DNA from: an uncultured Actinomycetes bacterium
Lineage (GTDB): Bacteria > Actinomycetota > Acidimicrobiia > Acidimicrobiales > RAAP-2
Assembly (NCBI GenBank): GCA_903828785.1
Contig: CAIKNP010000019.1
Location: 43,139 to 107,138, forward strand
Direction: 5' to 3'
DNA: 64,000 nt
In this document: positions 24,548 through 33,823 of the stretch, one piece after another
Layout: each line of letters opens with the position of its first letter
Position numbering within the stretch: position 1 is the first letter of the stretch
Made by a program: the position numbers and the translations under genes
The notes under the pieces: generated by a model
The model's input: the letters and a program-made list of their open reading frames with translations, nothing else
Databases searched by the model: none
Told to the model about the DNA's origin: nothing

Positions 24548-26388
24548 GCTGCCGACCCGTCGCTAGGCGCGGACATCGCATCCGCTGATCCCAAGCCACC
24601 TTCGGCGTCGTGGAACTCACGCTCACGCCGCTTCGAGGGCCACAATCCTTGCGGTCGGAAAATCATTGCCAGAATCAGCATGGCCCCGATGTACATGTAT
24701 TTGTCAGCGTCTTGGTAGTCAATAAAGGAGTGGAAGAGCAGGAACTGCAATATCCAACCAATAACTGCGGATCCGATAAGGACGCCAGTAATGGACCCCA
24801 TACCGCCAAAAATCACCAGAACCAGCACGGTAATCGAGACTTGTAAAGCAAAGTTTGAAGGGAAGAGCACGCCGGATTTGACCGAAATCAATACGCCCGC
24901 CACTCCCGACGTGGATGCGCCGATGGCGAAGGCCATGACTTTATATTTGAGCCCGCTGATACCGAGCGACGCCGCGGCCACCTCGTCTTCGCGAATAGCC
25001 GCCCAGGAGCGACCAACGCGAGAATTGTTAAGCGAGGTAAAGAGCAGCAGCACCGGGATCATAATCACCAGTAAGAGGTAATAGAAGTTAAGGTCACCCG
25101 ACAGGGCCTGTCCATTCAGCGCAAAGTGAATACCCGGAACATTCATGGTGAAGCTGGGAATAATGCCCGTTCCGTTGGCCCCGCCAGTAACGCTTTGCAA
25201 ATTCGTAGCAAGAACGTAGATGATCTCACCAAAGCCCAGGGTGACAATGGCCAAATAGTCACCCCTCAGACGAAGCGTTGGCAGGCCCAGCAACACCCCC
25301 GACAGCATGCACACCAGGATTGCGAAAGGAATTGACAAAAAGGGACTCAGAATAAAGGGAGGGTGAATGGGCAGGGCACCCGAGAAGTAAGCACAAACGT
25401 AGGCTCCGAGGGCGTAAAAGGCGACGTAGCCGAGGTCGAGAAGACCCGCGAAACCAACGACGATGTTCAAGCCAATGGCCAGAAAACAGAAAATACCAAT
25501 CTGTTGGAAGATTGCGAGTTGCCAGAACGGTGACATGAACTTCGGCGCCTCGAAGGCCACGAAGAGGGCCACGCCGTAAAGGGCGAATCGAGTATTGGTC
25601 GAGACGCCAAATTGACGCGCCCGCAGGCGGTTGGTCTTCGTTGAGGTCTTCCGGTCAGCCAGCACGGCACGAGCGCCCAAAAAGAGACCACCCAGCGACC
25701 ACAACCAGGTCGGGAGGTGCGACAAGAAGGCGTGCGTCGAAGGACCGGAAAAGGTGAAGTAGGAGAAACTAAAGCGTTCTGGAAGCCAGGGATCGGCGCA
25801 GAGGGCGAATCCGAATCCGGCCAAAGCGCTGGCTACGACTCGGAACCAGACCGACTTCACGAAAGCGGGCAGGTGAACACGATGCTCGCGGGTCGAAAAA
25901 CGCAAGCGCCACGAGTTGACAATCCAAAGTACGAACACGATGTATCCGTAGGTTCGGGTGTTGTGGAACTGGCCCATCAGCTGCGCCACAGAGAACTTGT
26001 TGGCGACGTAGGGGCCGGTGTAGTCGGCGAGCAGGAGGGCTATCAAGACGGCAATCACAAACGCCAGCAACCACCACGACGCTCCCATGGTCGCCAATCG
26101 CATCCCGAGGACGCTACGCATTGAACGCCGGGGCGTCTCGCGCCGAGAGTGCCACTCGCCCATGCGAACCTTGCGACGAAACACCGAGAGGCTTGCGAGC
26201 AGGGCACCGAAAACGAGAAAGCCGAAGACGTGCGAACTGAAAATCGCCTGTTTGGCCGCCCCCAGCGGCTGCTCCGGCGTTCCGGCCGGACCGGTCATTA
26301 CGGCGAGCAAGAGGGCGCCGGCGAAGCAGGTAGCCCCGAGGCGCACATCTTCCTTGTTCAGCGAGAATCGAGGTTCGCGCGAACTCAT
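24544..26388 (-). CDS. livM: Branched-chain amino-acid ABC transporter permease LivM with long N-terminal membrane extension
   Basis: 614 residues, much longer than the usual 300-430. The LivM core begins near residue 288 (QLAIFQQIGIFCFLAIGLNI) and contains GFAGLLDLGYVAFYALGAY, LRLRGDYLAIVTLGFGEI and the C-terminal GGMGSITGVLIGSAVIGW. The first about 285 residues add roughly five or six hydrophobic segments separated by basic loops. The ATG overlaps the livH TGA (ATGA). E. coli LivM also has an N-terminal extension, but this is longer; its role is not known. Confidence 0.9.
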   Translation of the reverse strand: MSSREPRFSLNKEDVRLGATCFAGALLLAVMTGPAGTPEQPLGAAKQAIFSSHVFGFLVFGALLASLSVFRRKVRMGEWHSRRETPRRSMRSVLGMRLATMGASWWLLAFVIAVLIALLLADYTGPYVANKFSVAQLMGQFHNTRTYGYIVFVLWIVNSWRLRFSTREHRVHLPAFVKSVWFRVVASALAGFGFALCADPWLPERFSFSYFTFSGPSTHAFLSHLPTWLWSLGGLFLGARAVLADRKTSTKTNRLRARQFGVSTNTRFALYGVALFVAFEAPKFMSPFWQLAIFQQIGIFCFLAIGLNIVVGFAGLLDLGYVAFYALGAYVCAYFSGALPIHPPFILSPFLSIPFAILVCMLSGVLLGLPTLRLRGDYLAIVTLGFGEIIYVLATNLQSVTGGANGTGIIPSFTMNVPGIHFALNGQALSGDLNFYYLLLVIMIPVLLLFTSLNNSRVGRSWAAIREDEVAAASLGISGLKYKVMAFAIGASTSGVAGVLISVKSGVLFPSNFALQVSITVLVLVIFGGMGSITGVLIGSAVIGWILQFLLFHSFIDYQDADKYMYIGAMLILAMIFRPQGLWPSKRREREFHDAEGGLGSADAMSAPSDGSAA

Positions 26389-27296
26389 GCTGAACGACCG
26401 AGACTCTCACCGAAGAGGCCCGTGGGACGGACGAGGAGCACGAGCACGAGGATAGAAAAACCAATCACGGGAGCGTAGTACGGCTGTTGTAGCCAATACA
26501 GCGGAACATTCATGCACAGGCCCAGCACGACCCCGCCCACCATGGCCCCTCGAATATTTCCAATACCCCCGAGCACGGCAGCGGTAAAGGCCAGCAGCGC
26601 TGGCGTGAAACCCATGTTGTAGTCAACGATTCCCGCCAGCCCAATAAACAATCCCGCGATACCGCCCATGAAGCCACCAATGGCGAAGGTCTGGGCGATA
26701 GTGGAGTTGACATTGACTCCCATCAGCGTGGCGGTCTCAGAGTCCTGAGCCACCGCTCGAATACTGCGCCCCATCTTCGATTTCACGACGATCCAGTTCA
26801 CAATCCCAAACAGAACCAGGGTCACCATCAGTAACACGAGGTCGTAGAGATTGACGTGGGTGCCAAACACTTGCCACTGCACCGCTGCCGATATAACCGG
26901 AGGCGGTTCGATGGGGTTTCGCCCCCACTCCTTTCCAGCAAAGTTCAGCAGGAAATAGGAGGCGCCGATTGCCGAGATCAAATACGTCAGTTTTGGGGCG
27001 TTACGTCGCCGCAAGGGACGATAGGCGAAACGTTCGACGGCGAAGGCGACGATTGCCCCAACCAAGCCACTGGCCACAATTGCGCCAAAGAGCAAGATGA
27101 AACGGGTTGGTGTCGATGCAATATTGCTCTTCATGAAGGCGTGAAGGAAGAAGTAACCACCAAAAGCCCCACTCATCAGAACTTCGGAGTGAGCGAAATT
27201 GATGAGTCGAAGCACACCGTAGACCAAGGTGTACCCCAAAGCGACCATTGAATAAATCAGTCCCGCAAACAAACCCGCCGCTATGTAGTTCGACAT
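26385..27296 (-). CDS. livH: Branched-chain amino-acid ABC transporter permease LivH
   Basis: 303 residues, eight or so membrane helices. LivH-type motifs include GLIYSMVALGYTLVYGVLRLINFAHSE at the N-terminus, SIRAVAQDSETATLMGVNV and the C-terminal FTPALLAFTAAVLGGIGNIRG. The start at 27296 has AGGAG at proper spacing. It follows livK after a strong hairpin, so the binding protein is probably made in excess over the membrane complex. Confidence 0.93.
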   Translation of the reverse strand: MSNYIAAGLFAGLIYSMVALGYTLVYGVLRLINFAHSEVLMSGAFGGYFFLHAFMKSNIASTPTRFILLFGAIVASGLVGAIVAFAVERFAYRPLRRRNAPKLTYLISAIGASYFLLNFAGKEWGRNPIEPPPVISAAVQWQVFGTHVNLYDLVLLMVTLVLFGIVNWIVVKSKMGRSIRAVAQDSETATLMGVNVNSTIAQTFAIGGFMGGIAGLFIGLAGIVDYNMGFTPALLAFTAAVLGGIGNIRGAMVGGVVLGLCMNVPLYWLQQPYYAPVIGFSILVLVLLVRPTGLFGESLGRSA

Positions 27297-27349
27297 CCAA
27301 CTCCTCGAGTCATTACCGCGATCGAAACTGTCAACGTATCGTAATACAC

Positions 27350-27385
27350 GAAAAGGCCGGCTGCGATTCCGCAGCCGGCCTTTTC
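27350..27385 (-). terminator. Intrinsic terminator/attenuator between livK and livH
   Basis: GAAAAGGCCGGCTGCG (27350-27365) pairs perfectly with CGCAGCCGGCCTTTTC (27370-27385), 16 bp with a 4-nt loop and a T-tract on both strands. Placed between the binding-protein gene and the permease gene, it would let only part of the transcripts continue into livHMGF. Confidence 0.88.
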
Positions 27386-27405
27386 ACTACTGCTAAAAAC
27401 GTTGA

Positions 27406-28644
27406 CTACTCGAGACCCAGCTGCTTGATTGAGCAGGTCGAGGTGGTGTCACCCGAGCACTTAATCTGGTTGACGAAGATCGCCGAACCGGCAACGTCGC
27501 CAGCCTTGTTGAAGCTGATGGTCTTGGTAATGCCCTTGTAGTTCACCTTGGTGACCGCCGCGAGGATGCCGGCACGGGTGGGGTGCTTCAGACCCTGCAT
27601 CGTGGTCAGGAGCATACGCGTGGCGTCGTAGGCTTCAGCCGAGTACGGGCCGGGGGCCTCGTGCGAGCTGTTACCAGGAGCCTTCTTGAACGCGTTGTTC
27701 CAGGTGGCGGGCTGACCATTCGAGCAGGCGCAGGTCACGAGGACTGGGCCGTCGGAGAAGGCCGAAGGCGTGTTAGCACCAATTACCGCGGGCTCGTCAG
27801 ATCCGTCACCGGACATGATGGCACCCGTGAAACCGGCGTTACGGAGGTTTCCGATTACCTGGGTGAAGTCGCAGTAGTACCCACCGTAGAACACGGCGGA
27901 AACCCCACTGAGGCTGCCCGAGTACACGTCAGTCGTTCCACTACCAGCACCGCAACCAGTGGTTCCGTCAAGCGTCTGGACGCTGCCCATACGCTCCGCT
28001 GAAGGGATGGAGTTCTGCACTTGCGTAGCGAGTCCTCCACCGTAGGAAGAACCGTCGGAGATGACCAGAATCTTGCCCTTGCTGCCGTAGTTCTTCGCCA
28101 GGTACTTGCCGTCGGCAGGTCCCTGTACACCGTCATTCGCAACGACGCGGAAGAAGTTGTGGTAGGTGTTGAATGGTCCCTGCGAACCGGCTTGAGCGCT
28201 GGGGTCGTGAACAGTAATCGACACGCGGGTCGCCGAAGGACTCACTTCCGCCATGTGGTTCGCACCATAAATGCTGAGACCAGCAATGGTCGCGCCAGAG
28301 AACGCTGGTCCAACCACTGCGAGGATGGACGGGTTCAAGACGAAGCCAGTCGCTACCTGCGGAGCAATGTTCGGGTCACCCTGGTCGTCACCAGGGACAA
28401 CCTTGATGTTGAAGTGGCGCTGGGCATTCATGTTCCACTGCTGGACTGCCAAGTTGACGCCGAACTCCTCGAACAAACCAGTCTGGGCGTTGCCGTTGGA
28501 CAAGGGGCCCTCGTAACCAATTTCGTAGGTTGGGAGCTTGGTCATCGTAGCCGCCTGCGCTGCCGAAACCAGCACGACTCCGCTCGAGAGCACCATTGCG
28601 GCCGCTGCCCCAATGACTCCGAACTTCTTCAAACGTAACATCAT
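27406..28644 (-). CDS. livK: Branched-chain amino-acid ABC transporter substrate-binding protein
   Basis: 412 residues from the ATG at 28644 (GAGGGG upstream; a second ATG follows directly). A signal peptide (MMLRLKKFGVIGAAAAMVLS.., cleavage probably after AAQA) precedes a type I periplasmic-binding fold: YEIGYEGPLSNGNAQTG, VVGPAFSGATIAG, FFRVVANDGVQGPADGKYL and ALVTCACSN. No lipobox cysteine is seen at the cleavage site, so the protein may be released or anchored another way. It binds the amino acid or amide outside the membrane for LivHMGF. The ligand is not determined. Confidence 0.9.
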   Translation of the reverse strand: MMLRLKKFGVIGAAAAMVLSSGVVLVSAAQAATMTKLPTYEIGYEGPLSNGNAQTGLFEEFGVNLAVQQWNMNAQRHFNIKVVPGDDQGDPNIAPQVATGFVLNPSILAVVGPAFSGATIAGLSIYGANHMAEVSPSATRVSITVHDPSAQAGSQGPFNTYHNFFRVVANDGVQGPADGKYLAKNYGSKGKILVISDGSSYGGGLATQVQNSIPSAERMGSVQTLDGTTGCGAGSGTTDVYSGSLSGVSAVFYGGYYCDFTQVIGNLRNAGFTGAIMSGDGSDEPAVIGANTPSAFSDGPVLVTCACSNGQPATWNNAFKKAPGNSSHEAPGPYSAEAYDATRMLLTTMQGLKHPTRAGILAAVTKVNYKGITKTISFNKAGDVAGSAIFVNQIKCSGDTTSTCSIKQLGLE

Positions 28645-28665
28645 TCTTTCCCCTCTCGGAAAATT

Positions 28666-28694
28666 CATGTATTCGGCTTTTGCCGTAGTTTCAA
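28666..28694 (-). promoter_or_regulatory. Possible livK promoter
   Basis: On the minus strand TTGAAA (28689-28694) and TACATG (28666-28671) lie 17 nt apart, 22 nt upstream of the livK ATG. The spacer contains CGGC-AAAA-GCCG, an inverted repeat that could be an operator. The -10 match is weak. Confidence 0.4.
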
Positions 28695-28764
28695 ATTAGC
28701 ACCCCGAACTCGCCATGAGTCGGCTTGCCGAACAATTCACATAGGGCCGACGAAATCTCGGACC

Positions 28765-29814
28765 TCAAGCAATCCAGGCCTCAAGAACTCGAGAAACACT
28801 CGAAACTTCAGAGGCGGTCACGTATTCGTCCGCCCGATGTGCTCGCAGGGGATCGCCCGCCCCAAAGTTTGCGGCCGGGATACCCCATTCGCTAAAGGTG
28901 GCCACGTCAGTCCAGCCCACCTTGCCGCTGACTTTTCCACCGCTCAAGGCCACCAGTGACGCTATGGCGTCACTGTTCAGGTAGGGATTCGCACTTGGAG
29001 CACTGTCACGGACGGTGAAGTCATCCGAATCCTCAAGGAAGGGTGCTAAGAGTGCGCGAAGCCACTCGCTGGCTTGCTCAGCATTTCGATCGGGAGCGAA
29101 ACGGTGATTGATCAATACCCGAGCTTCGTCAGGTACGACGTTGCTGGCCACCCCTCCGTTGATCCCCACTACTTGTAGCTGCTCAGTGAAGATGATCTCG
29201 TCAATCGCCACGCTTCGGGGGACGTAGCCAGCCACAGCCTCAAGCAAAGGGGCGCTTCGGTGAATTGCGTTACGGCCAGTGAAGGGACGTGCGCTGTGAG
29301 CGCGCACCCCGCGTAGGACGATTTCAACGCGCAAGCTCCCCTGACAGCCGGCCTCTACCGCACCCCCCGAAGGTTCACCGACCACCGCGGCATCCGCTTC
29401 GAGCAGCTCTGGACGCAGAGCAGCGATCTCAATGAGACCCGAGCGAGCGCGAGCAATCTCCTCGCGAGCGTAGAAGACCCACGTGAGATCCACCGATCGT
29501 TCAACGGGGTCACGAGCTAAATCGAGCATCACGGCGAGAGTGCCCTTCATGTCACAGGCCCCCAGGCCAACAAGGCGATCATCTTCGATGAATCCCGCCG
29601 ACGCCTCTCCCGGAACAGTATCAAGGTGGCCGGCAATCAGCAGCCGCCGGGCGCGCCCAAATCGAGTTCGCGCAACAACGTTGTCGCCGAGACGAATAAC
29701 GTCCAAGAATGAAGCGTGGCGCAGGCTTTGTTCAACGTAGTCCGCCAAGGCTTTCTCGTTCTCACTCACCGACGAGATGTGCACCAGCTTTAAGACGTCG
29801 GCCAGCGAAGTCAC
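28765..29814 (-). CDS. dapE: Succinyl-diaminopimelate desuccinylase
   Basis: 349 residues from a GTG at 29814 overlapping the dapD stop (GTGA). M20 metallopeptidase fold with AGHLDTVPG (His63, Asp65), GLGACDMKG (Asp88) and the Glu pair in FYAREEIARA (118-119), and a dimerisation domain starting near VEAGCQGSLRVEI. The position directly after dapC and dapD identifies the substrate as N-succinyl-LL-2,6-diaminopimelate rather than another M20 substrate. It produces LL-DAP for DapF in meso-DAP and lysine synthesis. Confidence 0.93.
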   Translation of the reverse strand: MTSLADVLKLVHISSVSENEKALADYVEQSLRHASFLDVIRLGDNVVARTRFGRARRLLIAGHLDTVPGEASAGFIEDDRLVGLGACDMKGTLAVMLDLARDPVERSVDLTWVFYAREEIARARSGLIEIAALRPELLEADAAVVGEPSGGAVEAGCQGSLRVEIVLRGVRAHSARPFTGRNAIHRSAPLLEAVAGYVPRSVAIDEIIFTEQLQVVGINGGVASNVVPDEARVLINHRFAPDRNAEQASEWLRALLAPFLEDSDDFTVRDSAPSANPYLNSDAIASLVALSGGKVSGKVGWTDVATFSEWGIPAANFGAGDPLRAHRADEYVTASEVSSVSRVLEAWIA

Positions 29815-30635
29815 GCGGAGATGCCGCTTTCGCGCAAAATGTCGTTCAGCGCCACCTTGTTGTGTCGCTCGCCCTCGTTCAATCGCCGAATAATCAAGAC
29901 GCAGGGAAGATAAAACTCACCACCGGGGTACTCACGCAAGCGACTGGCCGAAACCGCCACGCAATGGTCGGGCACGTAGCCTCGTGAAACTTCTTCCCCC
30001 GTCTCGGCGTCAATGACGGGAATCGACGGACTCAAGATTGTTCCGGCTCCCAGCACGGCACCGCGGCCTACCCGCGCACCTTCCACCACCATGCAACGGC
30101 TGCCGATGAAGGCGTCGTCTTCAATGACGACTGGTACGGCGTTAGCGGGTTCGAGGACTCCCCCGATACCCACGCCCCCCGCGAGGTGCACGTTGGCGCC
30201 AATTTGGGCGCAACTGCCCACGGTGGCCCACGTGTCGACCATGGTCCCGGGTCCAACCCATGCGCCAATGTTGACGTAGCTCGGCATCAAGATAACGCCA
30301 GGACTCAAGTAGCTCCCGTAACGGGCACTCGCCCCCGGCACGACCCGGACGCCGCGCCGCGCGTAGTCGTGTTTCAGTTCTAACTTGTCGTGAAACTCGA
30401 AAGGACCGACCTCAACGGCCGCCATTTCACGCAGCCGAAAAAGCAGCAAGATGGCCTGCTTGACCCAATCGTGGACAACCACCGTGTTGCTCGCATCAAT
30501 TTCTGCGACCCGCAATAGCCCGTCGTCGAGTTTGGCAATGACCAGCTCAACGTCGCGTCGAGCGTCAACGTCTTTGGGCGTCAGCGAGGCGATCTGCTCG
30601 TACCATGCTCGGACGCGGGATTCGAGGTCGCTCAT
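29811..30635 (-). CDS. dapD: 2,3,4,5-tetrahydropyridine-2,6-dicarboxylate N-succinyltransferase
   Basis: 274 residues. Left-handed beta-helix acyltransferase with hexapeptide repeats (VNIGAWVGPGTMVDTWATVG, GSCAQIGANVHLAGGVGIGG) and the DapD-specific sections FHDKLELKHDY and VPDHCVAVSASRLREYPGG. It is the E. coli-like short DapD. It succinylates tetrahydrodipicolinate at the first step of the succinylase branch; dapC and dapE flank it. Confidence 0.95.
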   Translation of the reverse strand: MSDLESRVRAWYEQIASLTPKDVDARRDVELVIAKLDDGLLRVAEIDASNTVVVHDWVKQAILLLFRLREMAAVEVGPFEFHDKLELKHDYARRGVRVVPGASARYGSYLSPGVILMPSYVNIGAWVGPGTMVDTWATVGSCAQIGANVHLAGGVGIGGVLEPANAVPVVIEDDAFIGSRCMVVEGARVGRGAVLGAGTILSPSIPVIDAETGEEVSRGYVPDHCVAVSASRLREYPGGEFYLPCVLIIRRLNEGERHNKVALNDILRESGISA

Positions 30636-30644
30636 AGAACAATG

Positions 30645-31781
30645 CTAACGGGGTGTAGTGCTCAATTGGGGTCGTTGCGGCCAAGCGTGCAGACGCCTCG
30701 CCGCGCGCGCCAATGTGGCTGTTGGCTGGACCACCGCTAATCGAACGAAGTCGCGGCCTCGATCGCCGTAGAGTTCCCCGGGGCTCGTGACGAGGCCCGA
30801 AACCTCGGCAATCCATTGCGCCAGTTGCCACCCATCATCACCGTCACGGTGGCACCAGAGATAAAAACCTCCTTCGGGCATTGGAGCGCTCACGCCGGCG
30901 ACGGTGAGTGCTTCAGACATCATGGCCAACCTCTCGAAGTACACCGCCCTCTGGGCACGGACGTGCGCGTCATCGCCAAAGGCGACCGCTACCGCGGCCT
31001 GTACGGGTCCGGGCACCATGAGTCCAGCGTGCTGGCGTACCGAGCGAAGGTAGTCAACAAGGTCGGCATCCCCGGCGAAAAATCCCGCTCGCACGCCCGC
31101 CAGGTTCGATCGCTTCGAAATTGAGTGCACCGCTAGAACTCCGGTAGTCGAAAACTCGAGAATGGAACGGGGACGATCGGACCAGGTGAATTCGGCGTAA
31201 CACTCGTCGCTGGCCACCAACACACCCGTTTGGGCACCCCAGGCGGCGACGGCCGCGAGGTCGTCGAGGCTTCCCGTTGGATTCGACGGTGAATTGGACC
31301 ACAACAGCAAGGCACGCTCGATATCAGTAGCGGCAATTGACGACAGGTCGAGCCGACCGCCAACCACTTCGACGGGTACCGCTCGAAGGCCGGCCAGCGT
31401 GGCCCCCATGGCGTAGGTCGGGTAGCTAATCGCGGGGTAGAGAACAGTGTCCTTGTCGGGATAACGAAGGTGTAGGTACTGCGCGATGGAAGCGACGAAC
31501 TCCTTGGTCCCCACGCAGGCCGCGATGGCGTCAAGTTCGAGCTGAACGGCAAAACGACGCTCCAGCCAGCTTTGAATCGCGACCCGATAGGCGACAGAAC
31601 CGATAGAGGGCGGGTAGGAGCGTGCCCCGGCCGCGAGGGCCAGTTCCGCGATGACTTCGTCCGGCGGCGGGTCAACCGGCGTACCGATGGAGCAGTCGAT
31701 GGCGCCACCCTCGTGGCCTTCGGCGGCAGCCTTGATAGCGCTCAGGCGATCGTAGGGATACGGCGGCGGGACGAAACTCAC
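30645..31781 (-). CDS. dapC: Succinyldiaminopimelate transaminase
   Basis: 378 residues from a GTG at 31781, chosen because it has GGAGG 8 nt upstream and overlaps the hflX stop (GTGA). Class I/II PLP aminotransferase: FVPPPYPYDRLSAIK at the start, substrate loop PAISYPTYAMG, WSNSPSNPTG, and the PLP lysine in HSISKRSNLAGVR. The wording and place before dapD/dapE identify it as the actinobacterial DapC, which transaminates N-succinyl-2-amino-6-ketopimelate with glutamate. Confidence 0.93.
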   Translation of the reverse strand: MSFVPPPYPYDRLSAIKAAAEGHEGGAIDCSIGTPVDPPPDEVIAELALAAGARSYPPSIGSVAYRVAIQSWLERRFAVQLELDAIAACVGTKEFVASIAQYLHLRYPDKDTVLYPAISYPTYAMGATLAGLRAVPVEVVGGRLDLSSIAATDIERALLLWSNSPSNPTGSLDDLAAVAAWGAQTGVLVASDECYAEFTWSDRPRSILEFSTTGVLAVHSISKRSNLAGVRAGFFAGDADLVDYLRSVRQHAGLMVPGPVQAAVAVAFGDDAHVRAQRAVYFERLAMMSEALTVAGVSAPMPEGGFYLWCHRDGDDGWQLAQWIAEVSGLVTSPGELYGDRGRDFVRLAVVQPTATLARAARRLHAWPQRPQLSTTPR

Positions 31782-33058
31782 GCTTGGTTCCTCCACTGGA
31801 TGAATCGAGCGGCCCCCTCGGGATCAACCACGACGCGTATTTCGAGGTACTCGTCGGTCATCGTCGTTTCCAAAACTTCGCCCTCGCGGTGGGCGGCCGC
31901 CACCACGTCACCTCGTTCGTGGGGAACGTACAAGGTGATGACCCGATCGGCACTGCGCAGGCGGTCGGCGATAGTAGCGACCACGGTCTCCAGATGCTCG
32001 TGCGTCTTTGCCGAGACCCAAGTGGCGTCCGGGTAGCGATGCGCCAAGTCGCGGGCTCGCGATTCGAGAACATCGGCCTTATTAAAAACGAGCAATTCGG
32101 GCACCTGATCCGCTTCTATTTCACGCAGCACCTCGCGCACGGCCTCAATTTGTTCTTCCGCGTCATCGCTCGCGCCGTCAACCAAGTGCACCAGCAGGTC
32201 GGCCAGTTGCACCGATTTGAGCGTGCTCATGAAGGCCTCAATAAGCCCGTGGGGCAAATTAGAAATGAAGCCAACCGTGTCCGTAATGAGTACCGTTTCG
32301 CCACCCGGCAAAGCCAGCTGACGGGTGCGAGGGTCCAGGGTGACGAACAAGCGGTCTTCGGCTTCAACGCCGGCGTTGGTGAGGGCGTTCAACATCGAGG
32401 ACTTCCCCGCGTTGGTATAGCCCACCAAGGTGACCTCACGGTGACGACCGCGTGCTCGTCCTTGCCGCTGCACACTCCTCGTTTTGTCTATGGCCTTTAA
32501 GTCCTTGCGCAACTGGTGGATTCTTCCCTCCAGGCGGCGGCGGTCCGTTTCGAGTTGCGTTTCGCCCGGACCACGGGTACCGATGCCACCGGCCTGTTGG
32601 GAAAGCGAGCCGCCCGCCCGGCGCAGTCTCGGCAAGCGATACTGCAAGAGGGCCAGCTCTACTTGCGCCTTTCCTTCGGGGGTACGAGCGTTTTGGGCGA
32701 AGATGTCGAGAATGACGGCGGTGCGGTCAATGGCCGTTCGCCCCAAAATCTTCTCGAGGTTTCGCTGCTGGGCCGGGGAGAGATTCTGCTCGAAGACCAC
32801 GGTGTCCGAATCGACCGCTAGGCATAGTTCGCGCAATTCATCCACTTTGCCCGACCCCAAAAAGGTCGCTGGATCCGGCGCGTCTCGTCGTTGGACTACT
32901 TGGGCTACGACGTCAGCACCCGCGGTGTCAACCAAGAGCGCGAGCTCGTCGAGTTGGTGATCAAGCTCTTCTGGAGTGCTACCGGGAAACAACACGCCCA
33001 CCAGAACGATTTTTTCGCGAAAAGATCGATCAATGAGGGTCGTAGGAATGTACGTCAC
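31778..33058 (-). CDS. hflX: Ribosome-associated GTPase HflX
   Basis: About 426 residues from a GTG at 33058 that overlaps the dapF stop (GTGA); a GTG at 33070 is also in frame. The N-terminal HflX domain with AQVVQRRDAPDPATFLGSGK and a coiled-coil region (QLETDRRRLEGRIHQLRKDL) precede the G domain: G1 GYTNAGKS (near residue 217 from the upper start), G3 DTVGFISNLP, G4 FNKADVL. HflX splits stalled or hibernating ribosomes under stress. It lies inside the dapF-dapC-dapD-dapE run, as in many actinobacteria. Confidence 0.95.
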   Translation of the reverse strand: MTYIPTTLIDRSFREKIVLVGVLFPGSTPEELDHQLDELALLVDTAGADVVAQVVQRRDAPDPATFLGSGKVDELRELCLAVDSDTVVFEQNLSPAQQRNLEKILGRTAIDRTAVILDIFAQNARTPEGKAQVELALLQYRLPRLRRAGGSLSQQAGGIGTRGPGETQLETDRRRLEGRIHQLRKDLKAIDKTRSVQRQGRARGRHREVTLVGYTNAGKSSMLNALTNAGVEAEDRLFVTLDPRTRQLALPGGETVLITDTVGFISNLPHGLIEAFMSTLKSVQLADLLVHLVDGASDDAEEQIEAVREVLREIEADQVPELLVFNKADVLESRARDLAHRYPDATWVSAKTHEHLETVVATIADRLRSADRVITLYVPHERGDVVAAAHREGEVLETTMTDEYLEIRVVVDPEGAARFIQWRNQA

Positions 33059-33819
33059 TCGATAGTCCACACTCGGTCACCAACGAACACCACGGGACCT
33101 TCGAGGGTGGCCTCGTAGCCCCGTAATTGAACCAGGAGATCACCGCCGGGATTACGAACAGTTACCTCGTCACCCACCAGGCCCGCTTCGCGCGCCACGA
33201 CCGCACTCGCGCAGGAACCCGTGCCGCAGGCCAGGGTCCAGCCGACACCTCTCTCAATCACGCGAATGGCGATGGTCGATGCGTCTACGGGAGTGACGAA
33301 CTCGACGTTCGCTCCCCCGACTTGCTTCGACCAGTTCATCGCCAGGGTCTCGCACTCAGTCGGCGACCAATCCTCTCGGTCCAGAACGACGACGTGGGGA
33401 TTACCAACGGTGGCCACACCCAGACTCCCCTCGAGGACGTCACCCAGGGTCACTGCCCCCATCGATACCGACCCACGACGCGCGTCCCCCTCGCCCGACA
33501 TGGTGACCTCACGGACGCCGGCCAAGGTTTGCACCAATACGACGGCCGCGTCGTCTCGGCGAGCGCGCTGGTGGGCAGCCACCAGGCACCGAATGCCGTT
33601 TCCCGACATCTCGGCCAGGCTCCCGTCAGCGTTAAACAAAGTCATGGACAAGAGACCATCGTCGACGTTCCCCAGCAAGAGCCCGTCAGCCCCAATACCG
33701 CTCTCACGGTCGCACACGGCCTTGGCGCTTCGAGCGTTCCACACCGCCCGCGCGTCGGTACTCAAATCGATGACGAAGTCGTTTCCGGCGCCGTGCCATT
33801 TTTGAAGATTCCGCTGCAC
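33055..33819 (-). CDS. dapF: Diaminopimelate epimerase
   Basis: 254 residues from a GTG at 33819, 4 nt after the miaA stop; the longer frame overlaps miaA. The N-terminal LQKWHGAGNDFVI, the first catalytic Cys in SGNGIRCLVAAH and the second in TLACGTGSCASAVVA are all present. It converts LL-DAP to meso-DAP, the residue crosslinked in the wall and precursor of lysine. Its stop overlaps hflX by 4 nt. Confidence 0.94.
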   Translation of the reverse strand: MQRNLQKWHGAGNDFVIDLSTDARAVWNARSAKAVCDRESGIGADGLLLGNVDDGLLSMTLFNADGSLAEMSGNGIRCLVAAHQRARRDDAAVVLVQTLAGVREVTMSGEGDARRGSVSMGAVTLGDVLEGSLGVATVGNPHVVVLDREDWSPTECETLAMNWSKQVGGANVEFVTPVDASTIAIRVIERGVGWTLACGTGSCASAVVAREAGLVGDEVTVRNPGGDLLVQLRGYEATLEGPVVFVGDRVWTIE

Positions 33820-33823
33820 GGCT

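Noticed and set aside
28672..28688. CGGCAAAAGCCG near livK as a proven operator
   Set aside because: It is a 4-bp arm repeat around AAAA, easily due to chance, and the promoter around it is weak.
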